Assembly: GCA_028280205.1 (NCBI GenBank)
Contig: JANQME010000133.1
Coordinates: 1 to 21,730 of the forward strand
DNA from: Longimicrobiales bacterium
Lineage (GTDB): Bacteria > Gemmatimonadota > Gemmatimonadetes > Longimicrobiales > Gaopeijiaceae
Direction: 5' to 3'
Length of the DNA: 21,730 bases
The notes under the pieces were generated by a model. It was not told the DNA's origin. It did not search any database and worked only from the letters and a program-made list of their open reading frames with translations. This document shows, in pieces, positions 7,779-14,834 of the stretch (its first letter is position 1; the number at the start of each line of letters is the position of its first letter). The translations under genes were made by a program, and so were the position numbers.

Positions 7779-7922
7779 ATGCACAGAGTCTGGATGATCT
7801 TCGACCCCCGTCGCACCCTGATCGCCCTTTTCACGTTCCTGGCGGTCCTGGCCTTCTCGATCCACTTCATCCTGCTCAGCACTCCGGGGTGGAACTGGTT
7901 CTCGGCCAGCGGTGGGGGATGA
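7779..7922 (+). CDS. pufA: Light-harvesting 1 (core antenna) alpha polypeptide
   Basis: 47 residues: MHRVWMIFDPRRTLIALFTF, then one membrane helix (about 13-34) with histidine 29 (AFSIHFILL) as the bacteriochlorophyll ligand, and a short C-terminal PGWNWFSASGGG. VWxIFDPRR near the N-terminus is a signature of LH1 alpha chains. GAGGAGA at 7764-7770, overlapping the pufB stop, lies 8 nt before the ATG. The stop codon is the first base triplet of an 11-bp tandem repeat, and a strong hairpin follows, which separates the antenna genes from pufLM. Confidence 0.96.
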   Translation: MHRVWMIFDPRRTLIALFTFLAVLAFSIHFILLSTPGWNWFSASGGG

Positions 7923-7941
7923 CGCGTAGTTGACGCGTAGT
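7920..7941 (+). repeat. 11-bp tandem duplication at the pufA stop codon
   Basis: TGACGCGTAGT occurs twice back to back (7920-7930 and 7931-7941). The first copy begins with the pufA stop TGA. Each copy carries an in-frame or shifted TGA/TAG, so the duplication does not extend the protein. It looks like a slippage duplication in the pufA-pufL spacer, or it could be a paired protein site. Confidence 0.8.
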
Positions 7942-7953
7942 TCCTGACCCGAC

Positions 7954-7981
7954 CCGGGGAGGGGGCGAGCCCCCTCCCCGG
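7954..7981 (+). promoter_or_regulatory. Intercistronic pufA-pufL hairpin (mRNA stability element)
   Basis: A perfect 12-bp stem, CCGGGGAGGGGG (7954-7965) pairing with CCCCCTCCCCGG (7970-7981), closed by the 4-nt loop CGAG. There is no T run after it. A smaller inverted repeat CCGGC-CATTT-GCCGG (7978-7992) shares its right arm and could form instead. In Rhodobacter a strong hairpin at the same place between pufA and pufL protects the pufBA segment from 3' decay, so antenna mRNA outlasts reaction-centre mRNA. The same role is inferred here from position and strength; partial transcription termination is the alternative. Confidence 0.75.
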
Positions 7982-8028
7982 CCATTTGCCGGCACCACGA
8001 AGAGAGGACCGTTTCCGGAGACACCGCC

Positions 8029-8868
8029 ATGGCGATGCTGAGCTTTGAAGAAAAATACCGTGTCAGGGGAGGCACCCTGATCGGGGGAGACGTGTTCGAC
8101 TTCTGGGTCGGCCCGTTCTACGTCGGATTCTTCGGCGTGACCACGATCTTCTGTTCCCTTCTGGGGACGCTCCTGCTGGTCTGGGGGGCGGCGATCGGAG
8201 AGGGGCTGGACGGCCAGACGTGGAACCTCTGGCAGATCTCGATCAACCCGCCCGACCTCGAGTACGGACTCGCGATCGCCCCCTTCTACGAAGGCGGTCT
8301 CTGGCAGGCGGTGACCTTCTGTGCCGTCGGAGCCTTCGTGAGCTGGATCTTCCGGCAGGCCGAGATCTCCCGAAAGCTCGGAATGGGGCTTCACATCCCG
8401 TTCGCGTACTCGGTGGCCGTCTTCGCCTATGTGACCCTGGTGGTCATTCGCCCGGTCCTTCTGGGCGCCTGGGGGCACGGCTTCCCGTACGGAATCATCT
8501 CGCATCTCGATTGGGTGTCGAACGTCGGGTACCAGTATCTGCACTTCCACTACAACCCGGCGCACATGCTGGCCATCACCTTCTTCTTCACGAACTGCCT
8601 CGCGCTGGCGATGCACGGAGGGCTCATCCTCTCCGTGACGAACCCGCCCCGGGGCGGGTCGGTGAAGACGTCGGAGCACGAGAACACCTACTTCCGCGAT
8701 GCGCTCGGGTACTCGATCGGGGCCGTGGGCATTCACCGGCTCGGCCTCTTTCTGGCGCTCAACGCCGGCTTCTGGAGCGCCGTCTGCATTCTGATCTCGG
8801 GTCCCTTCTGGACACGCGGTTGGCCGGAATGGTGGAACTGGTGGCTCGACCTCCCCATCTGGTTCTAG
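8029..8868 (+). CDS. pufL: Photosynthetic reaction centre L subunit
   Basis: 279 residues, start MAMLSFEEKYRVRGG as in the family, with CCGGAG 8 nt upstream. Five membrane helices are evident. Ligand positions follow the Rhodobacter numbering plus six: H159 and H179 (NPAHML) for bacteriochlorophylls, H174 near the special pair, H196 (AMHGG) and H236 (GIHRLG) for the non-haem iron, and E218 and S229 at the QB site. With PufM it carries the special pair, bacteriopheophytins and quinones and performs light-driven charge separation in the cytoplasmic membrane. It is preceded by the intercistronic hairpin and followed after 9 nt by pufM. Confidence 0.98.
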   Translation: MAMLSFEEKYRVRGGTLIGGDVFDFWVGPFYVGFFGVTTIFCSLLGTLLLVWGAAIGEGLDGQTWNLWQISINPPDLEYGLAIAPFYEGGLWQAVTFCAVGAFVSWIFRQAEISRKLGMGLHIPFAYSVAVFAYVTLVVIRPVLLGAWGHGFPYGIISHLDWVSNVGYQYLHFHYNPAHMLAITFFFTNCLALAMHGGLILSVTNPPRGGSVKTSEHENTYFRDALGYSIGAVGIHRLGLFLALNAGFWSAVCILISGPFWTRGWPEWWNWWLDLPIWF

Positions 8869-8877
8869 GAGTTCCTC

Positions 8878-10026
8878 ATGCCTGACTTTCAGAACCTCCT
8901 GACGCCGATCCAGATCCGTCACGCGCCGGATCCCGGCGTCTCGGTGAAGCAGGATCACCTCCCGCGCATCTGGCGTCCCGGTGGCTTCAGCTACTGGGCC
9001 GGCAAGATCGGCGACGCGCAGATCGGGCCGCTGTACCTGGGTTGGCTCGGCGTGGCGTCCCTGATCTGTGGCTTCGCGGCGATCGAGATCATCGGCTTCG
9101 CCATGCTCGCTTCGGTCGGATGGGACGGCGTGGAGTTCATCCGCCAGCTTCCCTGGCTGGCGCTCGAGCCGCCCCCGCCGGAGTACGGTCTGCGCATCCC
9201 ACCCATGTTCGACGGTGGGCTCTGGCTCCTCGCGGGCTTCTTCCTGACCGTCTCGATCCTGCTCTGGTGGGCGCGCATGTACCTGCGCGCACGGTCGCTC
9301 CAGATGGGCACGCACGTCGCGTGGGCGTTCGCTTCGGCGATCTTCCTGTACCTCGTGCTCGGCTTCATCCGTCCGGTCCTCATGGGCAGTTGGAGCGAAG
9401 CCGTGCCCTTCGGGATCTTCCCGCACCTGGACTGGACCGCCGCGTTCTCCATCCGATACGGGAACCTCTTTTACAACCCGTTCCACATGCTGTCGATCGC
9501 CTTCCTGTACGGGTCGGCCCTCCTCTTCGCGATGCACGGCGCCACGATCCTCGCCGTGGCGAAGATGGGCGGCGACCGGGAGATCGATCAGATCACGGAT
9601 CGGGGCACGGCGGCGGAGCGCTCCCAGCTCTTCTGGCGCTGGACGATGGGCTTCAACGCCACGATGGAGTCGATCCATCGCTGGGCGTGGTGGTTCGCGG
9701 TGCTTACGACGCTGACCGGCGGGATCGGAATCCTCATCACCGGGACGGTGGTCGATTCCTGGTACCAGTGGGGTATGAAGCACGGCCTCGTGCCGCAGTA
9801 TCCGAACGTCTACGAGGAAATCACCCCGCCGGTGCAGCCCGGTGAGCTCGAGGGCGAGCTCATGGGTCCGGTGCCCCCCGACACCTTCCCCGGTCTCGGC
9901 CCGATCGGGTTCGCGCCTGCGGATCCTGCCGATGGAGCCCGGATCTTCGTGACGGGTACCGGCACCCTCACGCCCACGACCGCCCTCACACCCACGACGA
10001 CTTCAGCGACGAGGCTCGTGCCATGA
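8878..10026 (+). CDS. pufM: Photosynthetic reaction centre M subunit with long C-terminal extension
   Basis: 382 residues; AGGAG lies 9 nt or less before ATG 8878. Five membrane helices. Expected ligands are present: H203 (NPFHML) for the special pair, H220 (AMHGA), E235 (DREIDQ) and H267 (ESIHRW) for the non-haem iron. The canonical protein would end soon after residue 310; here about 60-70 residues follow, Pro/Gly/Glu-rich (EEITPPVQPGELEGELMG) and ending in a Thr/Pro repeat (TLTPTTALTPTTT). The tail starts after the last helix, on the periplasmic side, where PufC docks. Its codon use looks like that of the neighbours and the stop overlaps pufC (ATGA), so it is not an obvious frameshift product. 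Confidence 0.97.
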   Translation: MPDFQNLLTPIQIRHAPDPGVSVKQDHLPRIWRPGGFSYWAGKIGDAQIGPLYLGWLGVASLICGFAAIEIIGFAMLASVGWDGVEFIRQLPWLALEPPPPEYGLRIPPMFDGGLWLLAGFFLTVSILLWWARMYLRARSLQMGTHVAWAFASAIFLYLVLGFIRPVLMGSWSEAVPFGIFPHLDWTAAFSIRYGNLFYNPFHMLSIAFLYGSALLFAMHGATILAVAKMGGDREIDQITDRGTAAERSQLFWRWTMGFNATMESIHRWAWWFAVLTTLTGGIGILITGTVVDSWYQWGMKHGLVPQYPNVYEEITPPVQPGELEGELMGPVPPDTFPGLGPIGFAPADPADGARIFVTGTGTLTPTTALTPTTTSATRLVP

Positions 10027-11045
10027 GACGCTCCCACGGTCGGAACCTCGGGATCCTCGGGCTCGTCCTGATGGCCTCCGCGGCGTGCGAGCGTCCTCCC
10101 GTGGACCACCGCACGGTCGGGTGGCGCGGCATCGGGATGCAGGAGATCGAGAACCCGCGCAGCCGCGACGCCGACTCGACGGCGCTCGCGGCGATCATCC
10201 CGGTGCTCACGCCCGCCGCGGTAGACACGGAGCCGATGGCGGCGGGCACCTACGAGAACGTCCAGGTGCTCGGCAACCTCAGCGAGATCGAGTTCAACCT
10301 GACGATGGCGGCGATCACGCAGTGGGTGTCTCCCGAGGAGGGATGCACCTACTGCCACTACGTGGATCCCGAGACCGGCGCCGTGGACATGGCGAGCGAC
10401 GACGTCTACACGAAGGTCGTCTCGCGGCAGATGTTCCGCATGGTCAAGGAGATCAATCGTGAGTGGAGCTCGCACGTCGGGGACGCCGGCGTGAGCTGTT
10501 ACACCTGTCACCAGGGTCAGCCGGTCCCGCAGTACTACTGGCACTTCGGCGACGAGCCGGACGGGCTCCGACACTTCCTGGACCGTGACGACATCCGCGT
10601 ACAGAGCACGTGGGCGATCGCCTCCGAGGGTGAGAACGACGTCACCACGAATCAGACGTGGTACACGTACGAGACGATGATCCACATCTCGAATTCGCTC
10701 GGGGTGACGTGCACGTACTGCCACCAGAGCTCCCGGTGGGGCGACTGGGAGGAGAGCCCGCCCGCCCGGACGCAGGCATTGCGAGGCATCCGCATGGTGC
10801 GGGCTTCGAACCTCGGTCACATGCTCCCGCTCGAGCCCGAGTGGCCGGCGGAGCGACGCGGGGAGATGGGTGACGGCCCGAAGATCGAGTGCCTCACCTG
10901 CCACCAGGAGCGCAACGTTCCTCAGTACGGGCTGATCGACGGCGAAGGTTGGAGAGCGCTTCACCTTCCGGTGGCCGTGAACGCCCCAGTGTCCGAATCC
11001 CAGGCGACTCCGGTCCCCGCACCGATCCCGGATGGCACACCCTAG
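10023..11045 (+). CDS. pufC: Reaction centre tetrahaem cytochrome c subunit
   Basis: 340 residues; ATG overlaps the pufM stop. A hydrophobic signal segment (about 8-21) ends at cysteine 22 (ASAAC), a likely but non-canonical lipobox because position -3 is Ser. Four haem-binding CxxCH motifs: C108-TY-C-H112, C159-YT-C-H163, C230-TY-C-H234, C290-LT-C-H294. Methionines or histidine placed on helices before them (M95, M137/M140, M219/H221, M258/M267) are candidate sixth ligands. It sits on the periplasmic face of PufLM and re-reduces the photo-oxidised special pair. A Pro/Ala tail (about 318-340) ends the protein. The last 14 nt overlap puhE, so the two are coupled. Confidence 0.97.
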   Translation: MRRSHGRNLGILGLVLMASAACERPPVDHRTVGWRGIGMQEIENPRSRDADSTALAAIIPVLTPAAVDTEPMAAGTYENVQVLGNLSEIEFNLTMAAITQWVSPEEGCTYCHYVDPETGAVDMASDDVYTKVVSRQMFRMVKEINREWSSHVGDAGVSCYTCHQGQPVPQYYWHFGDEPDGLRHFLDRDDIRVQSTWAIASEGENDVTTNQTWYTYETMIHISNSLGVTCTYCHQSSRWGDWEESPPARTQALRGIRMVRASNLGHMLPLEPEWPAERRGEMGDGPKIECLTCHQERNVPQYGLIDGEGWRALHLPVAVNAPVSESQATPVPAPIPDGTP

Positions 11046-11799
11046 CCTCTCACTCCTTCCGATCCTGGCCCTGTTCCCGACCCTCCTCTGGTGGGCCGGG
11101 ACAGGGCTGGTTCTTCGGAACGCCCACGCCGAGCGCGCCTTCGGGCCCATGGCCGCATGGAGTGCCGCGCTCCCGTTCGCGCTCGCGGGTCTGGTCTACC
11201 TGAGCGGGCGTCCGCAGAGCGCGGGCGGGGTGCTCGCCAGCTACGCTCTCGTCTTCGTCGTGTGGGCGTGGCTGGAGGTGAGCTTCTACACGGGCTACGT
11301 CACCGGGCCGGTGAAGGTAGCCTGCCCGCCGGGAGCGGGAGCCGCACGCCGCCTCGTGCACGGACTCGGAGCGAGTGCGTGGCACGAGCTGGCGATGGTC
11401 GTGCTGGGCGCCGGCCTCTGGCTCGTCGCGGACGGCGCGGCCCGCTGGGCGCCGGCCTTCTACCTCGTGCTCGCGGCGATGCACACCAGTGCCCGGCTCA
11501 ACGTCCTCCTCGGCGTGCGGAATCTGAACGAGCACTTCCTCCCGCAGCGACTCGCCTACCTCCGCTCGCTCTTTCGCCAACGGCCCATGAACGGACTCAT
11601 GCCGATCTCGATCATGACGTGTGTGGCTCTGACGGGCTCGTTCGGGGTAGCCGCTCTCGGAGCGAACGGCGGTGAGGCCGCCGGACTCGTCGTGCTGACG
11701 GCGCTCTCGGGACTCGGGCTCGTCGAGCACCTCATGCTGGTGCTCCCGCTGCCGGGGCACCGCTTGTTCGAGTGGGGCTTGCCTAGCCAACAGGGCTGA
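11032..11799 (+). CDS. puhE: Putative photosynthetic complex assembly protein PuhE (DUF3623 family)
   Basis: 255 residues, ATG inside the end of pufC. An integral membrane protein with six or seven hydrophobic segments (roughly 7-28, 40-57, 66-85, 115-135, 140-158, 190-212, 217-240). Conserved family stretches are WLEVSFYTGYVTGP, SAWHELAM, and NLNEHFLPQRLAYL followed by RPMNGLMPIS. PuhE homologues are found near puhA/acsF in purple bacteria and are thought to help assembly of photosynthetic complexes; the exact activity is unknown. Finding it fused by overlap to the puf operon instead of a puh operon is notable. The family name is from memory of these motifs, not from a search. Confidence 0.85.
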   Translation: MAHPSLSLLPILALFPTLLWWAGTGLVLRNAHAERAFGPMAAWSAALPFALAGLVYLSGRPQSAGGVLASYALVFVVWAWLEVSFYTGYVTGPVKVACPPGAGAARRLVHGLGASAWHELAMVVLGAGLWLVADGAARWAPAFYLVLAAMHTSARLNVLLGVRNLNEHFLPQRLAYLRSLFRQRPMNGLMPISIMTCVALTGSFGVAALGANGGEAAGLVVLTALSGLGLVEHLMLVLPLPGHRLFEWGLPSQQG

Positions 11800-11845
11800 A
11801 AGACGGTTAGGATCTCGGGCTCGGCATCTCGAGCAGGATCCCGAA

Positions 11846-11855
11846 TTCACGTGAA
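11846..11855. promoter_or_regulatory. Perfect palindrome TTCACGTGAA before the copper lipoprotein gene
   Basis: A 10-bp palindrome in the 77-bp gap between puhE and the cupredoxin gene, 21 bp before its ATG. Its position could suit a regulator or simply be chance. No promoter boxes or terminator could be recognised in this gap; the ribosome site GGAG/AGAAGG lies at 11866-11876. Confidence 0.25.
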
Positions 11856-11876
11856 CTGACTGAACGGAGCAGAAGG

Positions 11877-12482
11877 ATGAAGCGGCTCGCGACGCTACTC
11901 TCCCTCAACTTGATCCTCGTGGCGTGCGGCGGCGGTGGCGATGCCGACTCTTCCGCGGAAGAGCCCGCGGCCGAACCGGCGCCCGCACCGGCTGCCAACG
12001 CCGGTCCGTCGATGCCCGGCGGCGCGATGACGATGCCGGACTGGTATTCGTACGACGAGGGCTCGAACGCGGTGGAGATCACCCTGACCGCTGGTCAGAC
12101 GTCCCGCAACAACTACTGGAACTACAACGGCGCCATCAACGGCGAGATCGCGGTCACGGTTCCCGTGGGCGCGACGGTGACCATCAACATGGTGAACAAC
12201 GATCCCGCGATGGCGCACAGCGTGGGCGTGTCCCGTGAGATGGCGAACTTCGCCATGGTCAATCCCGAGCCCGTCTTCCCGGGCTCGATCACCGACAACC
12301 CGCAGTCGATGACCCAGGGTGGCCTGCCGGGCGAGACCCAGACGATCACCTTCACGCCGGACGAGGCGGGCGACTATACGCTCGTGTGCTTCGTACCGGG
12401 CCACAGTGCCGTCGGCATGTGGATCTACTTCGTCGTGTCGGCCGAGGGTGAGGCCGGCGTGCAGGGCCAGCCTGCGGCCTGA
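11877..12482 (+). CDS. Sulfocyanin-like type-1 copper (cupredoxin) lipoprotein
   Basis: 201 residues. Signal peptide with a lipobox ending at cysteine 17 (LILVAC), then a Gly/Glu/Ala/Pro-rich linker (18-50) and a cupredoxin domain (about 65-188). The type-1 copper site is complete: H114 (AMAHSVGV), C171 (LVCFVPGH), H176 and M181 (AVGMW), with C-x4-H-x4-M spacing. The phrases YWNYNGAINGEI and CFVPGHSAVGMW resemble archaeal sulfocyanin and relatives. It is likely an outer-leaflet or periplasmic one-electron carrier. Its place right behind pufC and puhE suggests it donates electrons to the tetrahaem PufC, as auracyanin does in Chloroflexus, or is an extrinsic reaction-centre subunit. A general respiratory carrier that happens to lie here is the alternative. 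Confidence 0.85.
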   Translation: MKRLATLLSLNLILVACGGGGDADSSAEEPAAEPAPAPAANAGPSMPGGAMTMPDWYSYDEGSNAVEITLTAGQTSRNNYWNYNGAINGEIAVTVPVGATVTINMVNNDPAMAHSVGVSREMANFAMVNPEPVFPGSITDNPQSMTQGGLPGETQTITFTPDEAGDYTLVCFVPGHSAVGMWIYFVVSAEGEAGVQGQPAA

Positions 12483-12508
12483 CGACGGCCGACCCGCCAG
12501 CGGCTCGC

Positions 12509-13954
12509 GTGACCGGGCATTCCGTTCATGACGCCGTCGTCGTAGGCGCGGGCATTACCGGCCTGGCGTGCGCTCACGCGCTGCGCCAGGCCGGTCTGCG
12601 TGTGCAGGTTCTCGAGCGGGAGGATCGGCCCGGAGGCTGCATCGAGACGGTGCGTGAGGACGGGTATCTCCTCGAGTGCGGGCCGCATACCCTGCGTGCG
12701 GCGAACACGGAGCTCGTCGGACACCTGCACGACATCGGGTTGGGCGATCGCATCCGACCGCTCGGGCCCGTGGCCTCCCGGCGTTACATCGTGCGCGGGG
12801 GCCGCCTGGCCGCGCTGCCGTCGTCTCCGCTCGGCTTCTTCGGAGCACCGTTTCTCAGTGCGGGCGCCAAGATACGCCTCCTGCGCGAGCCGTGGATCGC
12901 ACCGCACGAGGAGTCCGATCCTTCACTCGGCGACTTCGTGGCACGTCGTTTCGGTCCGGAGGTGCGGGACGGTCCGCTCGATGCATTCGCGGGGGGGATC
13001 TGGGCGGGAGATCCGGCACGTATCTCTGCGCGAGCGGTCTTCCCCGAGCTGGTGGACGGGGTGCGCGACCACGGCAACGTGCTCCGCTGGGCGCGCGCGC
13101 GTCGGAAGTCGCGTCGCGCGGACGGTACGACCGGATCCGGCGCACGCCGCGGCGATGGCCCGCGCAAACGCCTCGGGATCTTCACGCTCGAGGGGGGCCT
13201 CGCCACCTGGCCGAACCGCCTGGGCGAGCTCCTGGGCGAAGCGCTGCACACGGGTGTGGAGGTCGATGAGCTCCGGCGCGATGGGGACGCGTGGGTGGTG
13301 GAGTGGCGGGGCACGGACGGCGCGAGCCGCGACGGTGGTCGAGGGCAGACGCGGGCGCGGCACTTGATTCTGACCGGCGGCCCGGGAGCGACCGCACGTC
13401 TCGCAGGGGATGTGCTGCGCCCGGACGCACACGACGCCCTCGAGTCGATGCGCTCGGCCTCGCTCGCCATCGTCCACCTCGGCTTCCGAATCTCCGACGT
13501 CGAGCCCCCGGAGGCCTTCGGCGTGCTCGTTCCGGAGCGGGAGGGCCGCGCCTGCCTCGGCCTCCTCTTCGTGAGCTCGGCATTGCCCGGCCGTGCCCCG
13601 GGCGGAGCGGTCACGACCACGACGTTCGTCGGCGGGATCCGGCACCCGGAGCGGCTCGACGCGAGCGACGAGGAGCTCGTCGCTCTCGCGACCACGGAGC
13701 ACGAAGCGCTACTGGGGTTCGAAGCGAAGCCGATCTTCGCGCGCGTCCGGCGGTGGAACGGTGCGATCCCGCAGTACGAGATCGGGCACGCGGGTCGGGT
13801 CGAGGCGCTCGAGCGGCAGGAGGTCGAGGAGCCGACGCTGCACCTGAGGGGGCGGGCTCGGGGTGGCGTAAGCGTGCCCGACTGCTGGCTCCGCGGAACG
13901 TCGTGTGCCGAGCGGATCGTCACGGCGTGGTCGAAGGGCACGGTCTCCGCTTGA
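12509..13954 (+). CDS. hemY: Protoporphyrinogen oxidase, oxygen-dependent HemY/HemG-PPOX type
   Basis: 481 residues from GTG 12509, 26 nt after the copper lipoprotein gene, with no clear ribosome site. An N-terminal dinucleotide fold binds FAD: GAGITGLA with GxGxxG at 13-18, followed by LEREDRPGGCIET. The middle carries FAGGIWAGDPARISARAVFPEL and the GGLATWPNRL strand, both typical of PPOX. The end (VSVPDCWLRGTSCAERI) corresponds to the closing FAD-binding part. It removes six electrons from protoporphyrinogen IX to give protoporphyrin IX, the branch point to haem and bacteriochlorophyll. A low-complexity basic insert lies near 195-220 (RARRKSRRADGTTGSGARRG). A phytoene desaturase-like enzyme was considered but the PPOX motifs fit better. 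Confidence 0.86.
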   Translation: MTGHSVHDAVVVGAGITGLACAHALRQAGLRVQVLEREDRPGGCIETVREDGYLLECGPHTLRAANTELVGHLHDIGLGDRIRPLGPVASRRYIVRGGRLAALPSSPLGFFGAPFLSAGAKIRLLREPWIAPHEESDPSLGDFVARRFGPEVRDGPLDAFAGGIWAGDPARISARAVFPELVDGVRDHGNVLRWARARRKSRRADGTTGSGARRGDGPRKRLGIFTLEGGLATWPNRLGELLGEALHTGVEVDELRRDGDAWVVEWRGTDGASRDGGRGQTRARHLILTGGPGATARLAGDVLRPDAHDALESMRSASLAIVHLGFRISDVEPPEAFGVLVPEREGRACLGLLFVSSALPGRAPGGAVTTTTFVGGIRHPERLDASDEELVALATTEHEALLGFEAKPIFARVRRWNGAIPQYEIGHAGRVEALERQEVEEPTLHLRGRARGGVSVPDCWLRGTSCAERIVTAWSKGTVSA

Positions 13955-14030
13955 CTCGCTCCGTTGTGATACGGGACCATGCCCGATTCAGGGACCCGGT
14001 CCGTCGCAGGGCCGTAGAGAGGAGAGCCGC

Positions 14031-14309
14031 GTGACCGAGATGATCGAATGCCCACAGTGCACCACCTTCGTGGTTCCGCCGGGGACGTGCCCGGACTGCG
14101 GTGCCGAGGTGAAGGCCAGCGGGGAATCGACCGGCGGGTCCGACGTGGTCGTTCAATACCGCCTGAACCATCTGGCGGCGTCGGCCGGCATCTCGATGGC
14201 GGGCTTCGTCACCGGCGCCGCGACGTGGCTCACCGGGCGGCCCGGCTTCGGCGTGGCGCTCTTCCTCGGGTCGCTCCTCTGGGCGGCGCTCCTTCTGCTG
14301 CGCGAGTAG
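14031..14309 (+). CDS. Small zinc-ribbon protein with two membrane helices, function unknown
   Basis: 92 residues from GTG 14031, chosen because AGAGGAGAG lies just upstream (14017-14026) and because the first residues then open the zinc ribbon. Cysteines 7, 10, 20 and 23 (CPQC...CPDC) form a compact four-Cys zinc knuckle. After a Ser/Gly linker there are two hydrophobic helices (about 47-67 and 72-90) separated by GRPGFG, ending in RE. I do not recognise a family. The cytoplasmic ribbon plus helical hairpin would suit a membrane-anchored adaptor. It is the last plus-strand gene; its stop is 6 bp from the end of convergent tspO. Confidence 0.65.
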   Translation: MTEMIECPQCTTFVVPPGTCPDCGAEVKASGESTGGSDVVVQYRLNHLAASAGISMAGFVTGAATWLTGRPGFGVALFLGSLLWAALLLLRE

Positions 14310-14315
14310 CGTTCC

Positions 14316-14834
14316 TCAGGCTCGGTTCATCGCCCAGACCCCCGCGTTGAGGTAGGACGCGAACGCCACCCAGGCGGCGTAGGGCACGAAGAGGAGGCCG
14401 GCCACCCACGACACCTGGCCTGCGGCCCAACCGGTGGCGACCACGGCTCCGAAGAAGGGGACGATCTCCACGAGCGCCCATCCGGGGGAGCGGAGCGCGA
14501 AGAAGAGGAACGACCACGCCGAGTTCAGCACCAGTTGAGCTCCGAAGAGGACGAGCGCGGTCGTGCGTGCGGGGCTGGGTGGCGCCTGCACGAGGATCGA
14601 CAGCGAGACCCCGATCGCGATGAAGAGGACGCCCCACGCGGGGCCGAAGATCTCGTTCGGGGGCGTGAAGGGCGGCTTGCGCAGCTCGGCATACCACGGC
14701 TCCAGGTTCGGCCGGGTGGCCACGCTGCCCAGGACGCCCACGCCGAGGCATCCGGTCACGCACAGGACGAGCGTGACGATCCCGCTCAATGCTGGACCGC
14801 CCCCCGTCGTCCATCCGTGGAGCGATCCCCCCAC
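14316..14834 (-). CDS. tspO: TspO/MBR (CrtK) family membrane protein
   Basis: 172 residues from ATG 14834; a TTG at 14789 that overlaps the ppsA stop (TTGA) would remove 15 poorly typical residues and may be the true start, since GGGGGCGG lies before it. Five membrane helices are apparent. Hallmarks of the family are RPNLEPWYAELRKPPFTPPNEIFGPAW, LVLNSAWSFLFF and the closing YAAWVAFASYLNAGVWAMN. TspO binds porphyrins and in Rhodobacter (CrtK) down-tunes photosynthesis genes under oxygen. The gene is the last of the minus-strand tetrapyrrole/isoprenoid run, a sensible place for a porphyrin-responsive modulator. Confidence 0.92.
   Translation of the reverse strand: MGGSLHGWTTGGGPALSGIVTLVLCVTGCLGVGVLGSVATRPNLEPWYAELRKPPFTPPNEIFGPAWGVLFIAIGVSLSILVQAPPSPARTTALVLFGAQLVLNSAWSFLFFALRSPGWALVEIVPFFGAVVATGWAAGQVSWVAGLLFVPYAAWVAFASYLNAGVWAMNRA

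Noticed and set aside
7876..9783. 635-codon minus-strand open frame opposite pufL/pufM
   Set aside because: Overlaps certain reaction-centre genes; low-complexity Glu/Arg/His composition typical of an antisense shadow.
13990..14012. GGACC-C-GGTCC palindrome before the zinc-ribbon gene
   Set aside because: Short, GC-rich and alone; expected by chance at this base composition.
14305..14320. Terminator between the zinc-ribbon gene and tspO
   Set aside because: Six-bp gap with no inverted repeat or T run.
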